9,801 bases of DNA from positions 1-9,801 of the forward strand of contig CAMKTI010000064.1 in the NCBI GenBank assembly GCA_946415665.1, given 5' to 3'. Positions 1-6,373 of this stretch are shown here, in pieces. The notes beneath the pieces were generated by a model. That model did not search any database and had not been told where the DNA came from. It worked only from the letters and a program-made list of their open reading frames with translations. The DNA comes from an uncultured Clostridia bacterium (GTDB taxonomy: Bacteria > Bacillota > Clostridia > Lachnospirales > CAMVHY01). Each line of letters begins with the position of its first letter. The stretch's first letter is position 1. A program made the translations under genes and the position numbers.

Positions 1-1
1 C

Positions 2-1726
2 CATGAAGCACAGTTGGTACAAAATTATTTTGATTTATTTTTGGATTGGGAACAGAGAAATAAAACTGGGTTGCAGGAATTGCAAGATAATATAAAGCAA
101 GTTATGGAAATAAAAAATATAGATGACCTGAGTAATTATTTAACGAGTCAGAAAAAAAATTTTTGGAGCAACGGGATTTTAAATGCGTGTGTCGAAACAA
201 GTCTAAATGATGCTAATAAATATATTTTAACGATTAATACCGGCGAAATGTTTTTAAGTGATTCAGCGGATTATAAAAAGCTAAGTGAAAATGGAAAACA
301 AGAAACAGAATTAGCGCGCAAAAAAATTTTTTATATGCTGGAACAAACGGGATACGCAGAGCAAAAAGAAAAAATTTTTAATAACTGTTTTGAGTATGAA
401 AAACAGTTGGCAGAAAAAATTCCAACGAGACAAGAACAGAGTGATGCTGAATTTTATAAAAAAATTAATAATGAGCTTGATTTTAATGAGCTAAAAAATA
501 TATTTAGCAATTTTGATATAAGTAAATTTTTATCGAGTAAAAATTTTGATTTGCAAAAAAAATATTTAGTGCCGTTCCCACAAGCTCTGAAAAAAATAAA
601 TGATTTATATGTAAGTCAAAATCTTGATTTAATAAAAGATTATATTTTGGCGCACATGCTTGTTGATTGTTCGAGTTTTTTGACGGAAGATATTTTTCGC
701 CAGATACAAAAATTTGATAACGAAAAATTAGGAATTCAAGAAAGTTTGTCGGATAAGGATTTGGCTTTTAAGTCTATAAATAATTTTTTAATGTCGCCGA
801 TGGCAAAAGTTTATACGGAAAATTATTGTAATGAGCAACAAAAACAAGATATTTATAAAATTATACAAGAAGTAATTAGTTATTATAAAAAGATGCTTGC
901 GCAAAATGATTGGCTTTCGCAACAAACAAAAGATAAAGCGATAGAAAAGCTTGAGCATATAAAAATATATGCGGTTTATCCAGAAAAATGGCGTGACTAT
1001 GGAAATTTAAATATAAATCAAAGTGATAGTTATTTGGATGCGCTAAAAAAAATAGATGATTTTGAGTTTGAATATAATAAATCACTTTTGGGACAAAAAG
1101 TTGAAAAGGATTTTTGGGAGACTTGTATTTTAACGAATGCTTTTTATGATCCGCAGAAAAATAGTATTTATATTTGTGCAGGCTTTTTAGGTCGTGATAT
1201 TTATAGATTAGATATGTCTCAAGAAGAAAAATATGCTGCGATTGGGACAGTGATTGGTCATGAAATATCACATGCTTTTGATACGCACGGCGCGCAATTT
1301 GATAAAGATGGAAATTTTAAAAATTGGTGGACGGAGAAAGATTATCGAGCTTTTAATCAGCGGGCACAAAAATTAATAGATTATTATGATGGGCTTAAAG
1401 TTATAGATACTGGAGAAAAATATTCTGGTAAGTTAGTACAAGGCGAAGCGATTGCTGACATGGGTGGAGTTAAATCAATGCTTGGAATTGCGAACGAAAA
1501 ATCTAATTTTAATTATGATAAGTTTTTTAGAAAATACGCTGATATTTGGAAAATGATTGAAACGCGAGAAGGAATAATTGCTAGAGTTGCAACTGATCCA
1601 CATCCGTTATGTTATTTAAGAGTAAATGTCACACTTATGCAATTTGATGAATTTTATGAGACTTATAAAATTAGTTCTGGAAATAAAATGTATATGCAAA
1701 AGAATAAAAGGATTGCAGTTTGGTAA
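2..1726 (+). CDS. M13-family (neprilysin/PepO-like) zinc metallopeptidase, 5' end outside the window
   Basis: Zinc endopeptidase expected to cut small peptides. The reading frame is open to the first bases of the window, so the TTG at 14 is probably not the true start; M13 enzymes are usually 630-700 aa and about 575 codons are visible. Numbering from that TTG, the zinc site is HEISH at 416-420 (nt 1259-1273), and the third ligand lies in GEAIAD, Glu478 (nt 1445). Upstream of the zinc site NAFYDPQKN matches the family's substrate-binding NA(Y/F)Y segment. The C-terminus carries DPHP...LRVN and ends in ...IAVW, as in intact M13 proteins, so the catalytic domain is complete. Any signal peptide or membrane anchor would lie outside the window, so the cellular location cannot be told. 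The aldo/keto reductase gene follows after 30 nt and is probably co-transcribed. The family call is firm; the natural substrate is unknown. Confidence 0.93.
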   Translation, partial: HEAQLVQNYFDLFLDWEQRNKTGLQELQDNIKQVMEIKNIDDLSNYLTSQKKNFWSNGILNACVETSLNDANKYILTINTGEMFLSDSADYKKLSENGKQETELARKKIFYMLEQTGYAEQKEKIFNNCFEYEKQLAEKIPTRQEQSDAEFYKKINNELDFNELKNIFSNFDISKFLSSKNFDLQKKYLVPFPQALKKINDLYVSQNLDLIKDYILAHMLVDCSSFLTEDIFRQIQKFDNEKLGIQESLSDKDLAFKSINNFLMSPMAKVYTENYCNEQQKQDIYKIIQEVISYYKKMLAQNDWLSQQTKDKAIEKLEHIKIYAVYPEKWRDYGNLNINQSDSYLDALKKIDDFEFEYNKSLLGQKVEKDFWETCILTNAFYDPQKNSIYICAGFLGRDIYRLDMSQEEKYAAIGTVIGHEISHAFDTHGAQFDKDGNFKNWWTEKDYRAFNQRAQKLIDYYDGLKVIDTGEKYSGKLVQGEAIADMGGVKSMLGIANEKSNFNYDKFFRKYADIWKMIETREGIIARVATDPHPLCYLRVNVTLMQFDEFYETYKISSGNKMYMQKNKRIAVW

Positions 1727-1756
1727 TAGAAATAATATTAAGGAGCTGATTTTTAA

Positions 1757-2593
1757 ATGAATTTTATTGAGTTAAGTAATGGAGTAAAAATGCCAAGAAT
1801 TGGCTTTGGAGTTTATCAAATTAAAAAAAATGAGTGTGAAAGATGTGTATCAGATGCGTTAGAAATTGGTTATAGATTAATTGACACGGCACAGGCATAT
1901 TATAACGAGGAAGAAGTTGGTTTAGCTGTAAAAAAAAGTGGGATTAAAAGGGAAGATATTTTTATTACGAGTAAGATTTGGATTTCGAATGAAGGTTATG
2001 AAAAAGCAAGAAGGTCTATTGATGAATCTCTGAGAAGATTAAATTTGGATTATATAGATTTATTATTGATTCATCAGCCGTTTGGAGATTATTACGGAAC
2101 TTATAGAGCGATGGAAGAAGCATATAAAAATGATAAATTAAGAGCGATTGGAGTTTCTAATTTTTATCCGGATAGATTAATTGATATATGTAAATTTGTT
2201 GATATAAAGCCAATGGTAAATCAAATAGAAACTCATGTTTTTAATCAGCAAAAAGAATCTCATGAGATTATGAATAGATATAATATAGTTCATGAATCGT
2301 GGGGACCATTTGCTGAGGGCAGAAAAAACTTTTTTGATAATAAAATTTTAATGGATATAGGCAAAAAATATAATAAAACGGTTGGGCAAGTCGCTTTAAG
2401 ATTTTTATTTGAGAATGATATAGTTGTGATTCCAAAGTCTGTGCATAAAGATAGAATGCAAGAAAATTTTGATATTTTTGATTTTGAACTTGAGAAAGAT
2501 GATTTAGAGATTATTAAAAATATGGATGAAAGGGAAAGTGCTTTTTTCTCGCATTATGATTCACAAATGGTTGAATGGTTAACGAGTGTGTAG
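1757..2593 (+). CDS. Aldo/keto reductase (AKR superfamily), 278 aa
   Basis: Soluble NAD(P)H-dependent oxidoreductase that reduces aldehydes or ketones to alcohols. The catalytic tetrad of the superfamily is complete: Asp43 (in LIDTAQAYYNEE), Tyr48, Lys73 (ITSKIW) and His106 (LLIHQP). The N-terminal LSNGVKMPRIGFGVYQ and the cofactor-binding IPKSVHKDRMQEN near the C-terminus are typical of the 2,5-diketo-gluconate reductase/YtbE-type subgroup, and the length is normal. The ATG is chosen because AAGGAG (1740-1745) lies 11 nt upstream. It follows the M13 peptidase by 30 nt on the same strand with no terminator between them, so an operon is likely; the transcript seems to end at the hairpin at 2629-2676. 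The physiological substrate cannot be read from the sequence. Confidence 0.95.
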   Translation: MNFIELSNGVKMPRIGFGVYQIKKNECERCVSDALEIGYRLIDTAQAYYNEEEVGLAVKKSGIKREDIFITSKIWISNEGYEKARRSIDESLRRLNLDYIDLLLIHQPFGDYYGTYRAMEEAYKNDKLRAIGVSNFYPDRLIDICKFVDIKPMVNQIETHVFNQQKESHEIMNRYNIVHESWGPFAEGRKNFFDNKILMDIGKKYNKTVGQVALRFLFENDIVVIPKSVHKDRMQENFDIFDFELEKDDLEIIKNMDERESAFFSHYDSQMVEWLTSV

Positions 2594-2595
2594 AG

Positions 2596-2678
2596 ATTTA
2601 TAAAATAAAATTGATTGATTAAAAAATAAAATTTGGTTGTGTAGATATTATTTATCTCGCAGCCAAATTTTTTTTTGA
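2596..2678 (-). repeat. Shortened second copy of the hemW 3' end, left of fic
   Basis: This stretch matches the end of hemW in two blocks. Bases 2596-2614 match 3529-3548, which covers the hemW stop, its last codons and the first base or two beyond, with one indel. Bases 2632-2678 match 3641-3688 (hemW codons about 325-341) with a single 1-nt indel. A further A-rich stretch just before the second block (from 2617) is loosely similar to 3627-3640. The roughly 77 bp that lie between these blocks in hemW are missing. The intact gene reads through its copy without interruption and looks normal for HemW, so the left copy is taken as the derived remnant. Together the two copies form imperfect direct repeats around fic. 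Confidence 0.75.
2629..2676 (+). terminator. Rho-independent terminator of the peptidase-reductase transcript
   Basis: A hairpin with arms AAATTTGG (2629-2636) and CCAAATTT (2663-2670) is extended inward by TTGTG/CGCAG pairing with G-U pairs and then AGATA/TATCT. The descending arm runs directly into about nine T residues. It lies 35 nt after the aldo/keto reductase stop. The sequence is also the hemW-derived repeat, so the terminator may be a reused piece of coding DNA. Confidence 0.8.
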
Positions 2679-2705
2679 TAAATATAAATTATGTGCGATA
2701 AAAAA

Positions 2706-2711
2706 TATAAT
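2706..2711 (+). promoter_or_regulatory. Possible -10 element (TATAAT) of the fic gene
   Basis: TATAAT lies 38 nt upstream of the fic start. No good -35 hexamer sits 16-18 nt before it; the nearest TTGATA (2675-2680) is 25 nt away. In DNA this AT-rich a lone TATAAT can arise by chance, so this is a weak call. Confidence 0.25.
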
Positions 2712-2743
2712 CTGAAAAGAAATATATTTGGAGATGATAAGAA

Positions 2744-3511
2744 ATGGATAATTATGTTCCGCATTTTTGTATAACGGATAAAATAATATTACTCGTTGGA
2801 GAAATTAGTGAGCAATTAGGACGTATAAGTATTTTGCATAATGGGAAAATTAATCCTCGTTTGAGACGAGAAAATCGCATTAAGACAATTCATTCGTCTC
2901 TTGCAATTGAACATAATTCGCTTTCGCTTGAGCAAGTGACTGAGATTTTAGATGGTAAGCGTATTTTGGGAAATCCAAATGAAATTAAAGAAGTAAAAAA
3001 TGCGTATGATGCATATGAATTAATGCTGAAGTTAAATCCGGAGAATATTAAAGATTTACTGAAAGCTCATAAATTAATGATGAAGGAGCTTGTGAATACA
3101 AATGGAAAATTTAGATCAAGTGGAGTTGGTGTATTTGATGGAAATATTTTAATTCATATGGCACCGCCGGCTAATCTTGTGCCAAATCATATTAAAAATT
3201 TATTTTCTTGGTATAAAAAATCAGAATTACATGTGCTTATTAAAAGTGCAATATTTCATTATGAGTTTGAATTTATACATCCGTTTGAAGATGGTAACTG
3301 GCGAATGGGTCGAATGTGGCACACGCTTTTGTTGGGGAAATGGAAAGAATTATTTTTTTGGTTGCCAATCGAAGAATTGATTAAGTTGCGTCAAAAAGAA
3401 TATTATTATAATCTTGGAATAGCCAATAAAAAGTCAGATAGTTCTGTTTTTGTAGAATTTATGCTTGAGATTATTAAACAAAGTTTAGAAAAGCTGGCTT
3501 CGCAAAATTGA
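2744..3511 (+). CDS. Fic/DOC-family protein with an altered catalytic motif, 255 aa
   Basis: Fic enzymes transfer AMP (or other phosphate-containing groups) to hydroxyl side chains of target proteins. In order: an N-terminal inhibitory-helix region with SSLAIEHN (51-58), where Glu56 fits the (S/T)xxxE(G/N) inhibitory glutamate of class II Fic proteins; an LDGKRILG...EIKEVKNAYDAYE segment; the flap GVGVFDGNILIHMAPP (127-142); and the active-site loop HPFEDGNWRMGR (179-190, nt 3278-3313). His179 and the final Arg are present, but the second Gly of the usual GNGR is Trp186 (TGG, one base from GGG). That Gly shapes the nest holding the ATP phosphates, so activity is doubtful. The protein stops after ...FVEFMLEIIKQSLEKL, and the C-terminal winged helix of many long relatives is missing. 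GGAG at 2730-2733 supports the ATG. The gene converges on hemW with a 19-nt gap and lies between copies of the hemW 3' end, which suggests insertion. Confidence 0.92.
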   Translation: MDNYVPHFCITDKIILLVGEISEQLGRISILHNGKINPRLRRENRIKTIHSSLAIEHNSLSLEQVTEILDGKRILGNPNEIKEVKNAYDAYELMLKLNPENIKDLLKAHKLMMKELVNTNGKFRSSGVGVFDGNILIHMAPPANLVPNHIKNLFSWYKKSELHVLIKSAIFHYEFEFIHPFEDGNWRMGRMWHTLLLGKWKELFFWLPIEELIKLRQKEYYYNLGIANKKSDSSVFVEFMLEIIKQSLEKLASQN

Positions 3512-3528
3512 TTTGATAGAGCTAAAAA

Positions 3529-3688
3529 ATTTATAAAATAAAATTTGACATGACATGATTTGCCAAATCTCGTCCGTAATTAGTAAGAAAAATAAAATTT
3601 TTATTTTCGGCTAATAATTTTTGTTTGGTTAAAAGAGAAATTTGGTTGTGATAGATATTATTTATCTCGCAGCCAAATTTTTTTTTGA
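3529..3688 (-). repeat. Intact hemW 3' end, partner of the repeat left of fic
   Basis: This is the full-length counterpart of the remnant at 2596-2678. It holds hemW codons from about 325 to the stop plus two downstream bases. The best match is 3641-3688 against 2632-2678, differing by one extra A at 3651. That extra base keeps the hemW frame (48 nt is 16 codons), whereas the 47-nt left copy would be frameshifted. Confidence 0.75.
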
Positions 3689-4661
3689 ATTTATTTTTAT
3701 TTACGCCTTGATTTAAGCGCAAACCAAGAAAAATAAATTCTTCGATTAGAGATTGTCTTGTGGACTTGATAATTTCTTCACGAAAATTATTTTGCGTGAG
3801 ATATTTTTTTAGATTATTTGTATTATGCCAGCGCATATTATTAAAAAAAGAATGTGCACCAAGACCAAAGCCAAGATAATTTTTTAATTGCCAATAAATT
3901 TTATTATGTCTGCATTCGAATTTTTTTTCGCGTGCCCAATTAGAAATTTCATATTGTTTGTAATCGCATAAAATTTTTTTGATCGTGTGATACATTTGGC
4001 GTTCAAGGTTTTCGTCCGGCAGATTTAATTTATTTTTTTGATTAGCAAAATAAAACTTTGTATCTTTTTCGATGATTAAACTATAAGCGGAAAAATGTTC
4101 GGGCTGAATTTTTTTTATGTATCTTAAATTTTCTTCCCAATCAGATAAATTTTGATCCGGTAACGCAAATATTAAATCGATATTTATATTATTAAAAAAT
4201 TTTTTTGCGATGTCATAAACTCGTTCGAAAGTTTTGAAATTATGTGCGCGCCCAATTTTTTTTAAAAATTTATCTTGGATCGCTTGCAAACCGATACTAA
4301 TTCTATTTATGCCATAAGATTTATACGCACAAATTTTTTCTTGATTTAAACTTTCCGGATTGGATTCGATTGTAATCTCCGGATTTTTTTTTGTCGTGCC
4401 GAGAGAATTTTTATATATCGCGTCTAAAATTTTATAAATAAATTCGTGCGGCAAAATACTCGGTGTTCCCCCACCAAAAAAAATTGTTTCGATATAACTT
4501 TTTTTTAACTCGGCACAATTATTTATCTCACCCAATAATTTTTTGAGATACAAATCAAAATCTTGAGCTGAATTTTTTTTTTTACACGCAAAAGATAAAA
4601 AATCGCAGTAAAAACATTTTGACCGACAAAATGGTATATGTACATAAATTCCCGTTTTCAT
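3531..4661 (-). CDS. hemW: HemW-like radical SAM haem chaperone, 376 aa
   Basis: HemW is a radical SAM protein long annotated as oxygen-independent coproporphyrinogen III oxidase but now regarded as a haem chaperone that delivers haem to respiratory and other enzymes. The cluster motif is CRSKCFYC (Cys12, Cys16, Cys19) followed by Asp-Phe. The fourth Cys of true coproporphyrinogen dehydrogenase (HemN, CxxxCxxCxC) is absent, which favours HemW. GGGTPS (63-68), TIESNPE (98-103) and RISIGLQA...GRAH (120-140) follow as expected. A C-terminal HemW domain ends in LTNYGRDLANHVMSNFIL. The length is normal. GAGGGA (4668-4673) lies 6 nt before the ATG and supports the start. The gene is divergent from the membrane-protein paralogue and convergent with fic. 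Part of its 3' end is duplicated left of fic, and it contains a terminator-like hairpin reading on the other strand. Confidence 0.93.
   Translation of the reverse strand: MKTGIYVHIPFCRSKCFYCDFLSFACKKKNSAQDFDLYLKKLLGEINNCAELKKSYIETIFFGGGTPSILPHEFIYKILDAIYKNSLGTTKKNPEITIESNPESLNQEKICAYKSYGINRISIGLQAIQDKFLKKIGRAHNFKTFERVYDIAKKFFNNINIDLIFALPDQNLSDWEENLRYIKKIQPEHFSAYSLIIEKDTKFYFANQKNKLNLPDENLERQMYHTIKKILCDYKQYEISNWAREKKFECRHNKIYWQLKNYLGFGLGAHSFFNNMRWHNTNNLKKYLTQNNFREEIIKSTRQSLIEEFIFLGLRLNQGVNKNKFKKKFGCEINNIYHNQISLLTKQKLLAENKNFIFLTNYGRDLANHVMSNFIL
3638..3686 (+). terminator. Terminator-like hairpin inside hemW, facing fic transcription
   Basis: The plus strand folds as AAATTTGG (3638-3645) with CCAAATTT (3673-3680). 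Inner TTGTG/CGCAG pairs and an AGATA/TATCT extension follow, and then a run of about nine T residues. It lies about 130 nt after the fic stop and has the right polarity to end fic transcription, at the cost of running antisense over the last 36 or so hemW codons. It is almost identical to the terminator at 2629-2676. Confidence 0.6.
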
Positions 4662-4693
4662 AAAAAATCCCTCGAACTTTATTTTACATGCAA

Positions 4694-4721
4694 ATTATAT
4701 AATGGCTCAGATATTACACAA
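4694..4721 (-). promoter_or_regulatory. Likely sigma-A promoter of hemW
   Basis: Read on the minus strand, TTGTGT (4716-4721) and TATAAT (4694-4699) are separated by 16 nt. The -10 is perfect and the -35 matches four of six consensus bases. The -10 lies about 33 nt before the hemW start, leaving room for the GAGGGA ribosome binding site. Confidence 0.55.
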
Positions 4722-4740
4722 AAATTTTTTTACGCCAGCA

Positions 4741-5234
4741 AAAAATAAACTTAAAATAAAAAAATTAATTGACAGGAATATTTTTTTTAGATATAATTAT
4801 GCCTGAAGTTTTTATATTAAAAATGTGAGGTAGTCAGAATGCTTAACAAGATAAGAGATTTTATTTGTAGGTATAGATTTTGGGTTTATTTAGGCGGATT
4901 TATTTTACTGATAATTGGCGCATCGCTGGCTGGTTGGGTTTCGTCATATTTTTTAATTGTGGTGGTAGTTGGCTTGATCGCTATTGCGGGGTCTATATTG
5001 GTGAAAAATAAAGAAGAAAAAGATAGGCCAAAAGGAAATGTAATAGAGGGAGCGAAAACATCCGAGTCACACCTGGAGAATACAAATCAAGGGATATATA
5101 CATTAAAAAATGATACGCAATATAACCCAGACCAAGCGGCGCTACCGATATCTAACACTTCAACAACTCCAACGTGGGAAAATAACAAAGAGCTTGAGGC
5201 ATATAAGAAAGAAGCGAGAAAGAAAATTACACAA
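4741..5234 (+). repeat. 494-bp perfect direct repeat, copy 1 (promoter, membrane anchor, linker)
   Basis: Compared base by base with 5880-6373, I find no mismatch over 494 bp; the offset is 1139 bp. The repeat begins 28 bp before the -35 hexamer and ends after codon 132. It therefore carries the promoter, leader, ribosome binding site, both membrane helices and the polar linker. Upstream similarity is patchy (for example 4692-4700 equals 5831-5839), and downstream it drops sharply at codon 133. Confidence 0.95.
4769..4797 (+). promoter_or_regulatory. Perfect-consensus sigma-A promoter of the first paralogue
   Basis: TTGACA (4769-4774), a 17-nt spacer containing a run of eight T residues, and TATAAT (4792-4797) match the vegetative consensus at all 12 positions with ideal spacing. 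Transcription should start near 4804, giving a leader of about 35 nt that contains GTGAGG, 8 nt before the ATG. No clear operator palindrome overlaps it, so expression may be constitutive and strong. Confidence 0.9.
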
Positions 5235-5792
5235 GAATATGTTAAAAAAGTATGGGATGAATACAAAGAAAATAATGACAAAGATAAGTGTTCTAGATTT
5301 TTTCAATACATGGGGAATATTAAAAGAGGCGATAGGATAATGTTCAAGCTTATTAAAAAATACTTTGGATCCATAGACTCAAAGGATTGTTCTGAGATTA
5401 AGATAAGAGCGGATATAGAAGTACTATTTGAAGTATTAACAAATGTTAAGAGTTACAATGACGCCAGGGACAACGAATACCGTATAAGAGTCCACGGAAT
5501 TTTAAATATTGATTTCAGTGAAGTGTTTATGGCTAACGGCGAAAATCAGATTTCGAAATGTTTTGTTGAACATTGTATTTTAAGTGCTTGCGCTTTATAT
5601 AAAAATCAGGAATGGATTGATAATTATTATAAAACTGATTTTTTTCAAGTATCATCTCATAAATTAAAAGACTCAGACGAGGTGAAACAAAGACCTTTGA
5701 TGCACATTTATGATTGGGACAAAGAGCATAAACATGGTAGTGTTTTGAAAGAACCAAGTATGTGCACACCCATTCAAAGCCCGTCTAAATAA
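4839..5792 (+). CDS. Two-helix membrane-anchored protein of unknown family, tandem paralogue 1, 317 aa
   Basis: I do not recognise this family. Residues 1-13 are basic (KIRDFICRYR). Two hydrophobic helices follow at about 14-33 and 37-55, then KNKEEKDRPK. With positive charge on both sides, the N-terminus and the large C-terminal part should face the cytoplasm. Residues 57-120 are a polar Ser/Thr/Asn-rich linker, and 120-140 a charged, probably helical stretch. The C-terminal domain (about 140-305) shares blocks with its neighbour: KRGD, RADIEVLFEVLT, SKCFVEHCIL with ALYKN, and a closing KQRPLM, YDWD, HKHGSVLK. No signal peptide cleavage site or lipobox is seen. The ATG has GAGG 8 nt upstream and its own perfect promoter. 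The first 132 codons are identical to those of the next gene, while the rest is only about 40% identical, which suggests recent gene conversion or domain replacement. Function unknown; the gene is clearly real because the paralogue conserves it. Confidence 0.88.
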   Translation: MLNKIRDFICRYRFWVYLGGFILLIIGASLAGWVSSYFLIVVVVGLIAIAGSILVKNKEEKDRPKGNVIEGAKTSESHLENTNQGIYTLKNDTQYNPDQAALPISNTSTTPTWENNKELEAYKKEARKKITQEYVKKVWDEYKENNDKDKCSRFFQYMGNIKRGDRIMFKLIKKYFGSIDSKDCSEIKIRADIEVLFEVLTNVKSYNDARDNEYRIRVHGILNIDFSEVFMANGENQISKCFVEHCILSACALYKNQEWIDNYYKTDFFQVSSHKLKDSDEVKQRPLMHIYDWDKEHKHGSVLKEPSMCTPIQSPSK

Positions 5793-5826
5793 AATTATTA
5801 GTTAGAAAAACTTAAATTTTATTTTT
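5787..5826 (+). terminator. Weak AT-only terminator after paralogue 1
   Basis: AAATAAAATT (5787-5796, overlapping the stop codon) can pair with AATTTTATTT (5815-5824), followed by further T residues. The stem is all A-T and so weak, but the same arms are kept after paralogue 2 (6914-6923 and 6942-6951). Confidence 0.4.
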
Positions 5827-5838
5827 AGGTAAATTATA
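5787..5838 (+). repeat. Conserved 3' flank of the tandem unit, copy 1
   Basis: From the last coding bases into the spacer, this flank matches 6914-6965 with about five differences in some 51 bases. A related motif (a TTTATTTT run followed shortly by AAATTAT) also occurs before paralogue 1 at 4675-4700. These marks outline the edges of a duplicated unit of about 1.14 kb. Confidence 0.65.
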
Positions 5839-5879
5839 TTTTGTCACAAAGCTTAATCAAAGGTTTTTTTATGCAAACG

Positions 5880-6373
5880 AAAAATAAACTTAAAATAAAA
5901 AAATTAATTGACAGGAATATTTTTTTTAGATATAATTATGCCTGAAGTTTTTATATTAAAAATGTGAGGTAGTCAGAATGCTTAACAAGATAAGAGATTT
6001 TATTTGTAGGTATAGATTTTGGGTTTATTTAGGCGGATTTATTTTACTGATAATTGGCGCATCGCTGGCTGGTTGGGTTTCGTCATATTTTTTAATTGTG
6101 GTGGTAGTTGGCTTGATCGCTATTGCGGGGTCTATATTGGTGAAAAATAAAGAAGAAAAAGATAGGCCAAAAGGAAATGTAATAGAGGGAGCGAAAACAT
6201 CCGAGTCACACCTGGAGAATACAAATCAAGGGATATATACATTAAAAAATGATACGCAATATAACCCAGACCAAGCGGCGCTACCGATATCTAACACTTC
6301 AACAACTCCAACGTGGGAAAATAACAAAGAGCTTGAGGCATATAAGAAAGAAGCGAGAAAGAAAATTACACAA
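5880..6373 (+). repeat. 494-bp perfect direct repeat, copy 2 (promoter, membrane anchor, linker)
   Basis: Second copy of 4741-5234 with no difference seen. The first mismatch is at 6374 (A, where copy 1 has G at 5235), changing Glu133 to Lys; similarity then falls quickly. Recombination between the two copies would delete 1139 bp and leave one complete gene with the paralogue 2 C-terminus. Confidence 0.95.
5908..5936 (+). promoter_or_regulatory. Perfect-consensus sigma-A promoter of the second paralogue
   Basis: TTGACA (5908-5913), 17-nt spacer, TATAAT (5931-5936), identical in sequence and setting to the promoter of the first paralogue. The second gene is therefore transcribed on its own as well as by any read-through from the first. 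Confidence 0.9.

Noticed and set aside
876..1271. 131-codon open frame on the minus strand
   Set aside because: It lies entirely within the M13 peptidase, antisense to its conserved zinc region. The product is rich in Tyr/His/Phe with no recognisable motif, as expected for the reverse strand of AT-rich coding DNA.
3177..3380. 67-codon plus-strand frame inside fic
   Set aside because: It overlaps the Fic motif in another frame and has no ribosome binding site or family features.
2629..3688. The two near-identical hairpins as a dispersed mobile palindrome that inserted in-frame into hemW
   Set aside because: The hemW region aligns with ordinary HemW C-termini without an extra insertion, and a second block covering the hemW stop is also duplicated. 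A copied hemW 3' end explains both blocks.
3531..4661. Annotation as HemN, oxygen-independent coproporphyrinogen III dehydrogenase
   Set aside because: The cluster motif has three Cys (CxxxCxxC) followed by Asp-Phe and lacks the fourth Cys seen in true HemN, so HemW is the better call.
4839..5003. N-terminus of the paralogues as a lipoprotein or cleaved signal peptide
   Set aside because: There is no Cys in a lipobox after the hydrophobic stretch, and two helices in a row flanked by basic residues on both sides fit a membrane hairpin better.
5087..5769. Minor open frames on both strands inside paralogue 1, and 6561-6881 on the minus strand inside paralogue 2
   Set aside because: They overlap the conserved membrane-protein genes. 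The minus-strand frames 5533-5769 and 6561-6881 resemble each other only because the sense strands are paralogous.
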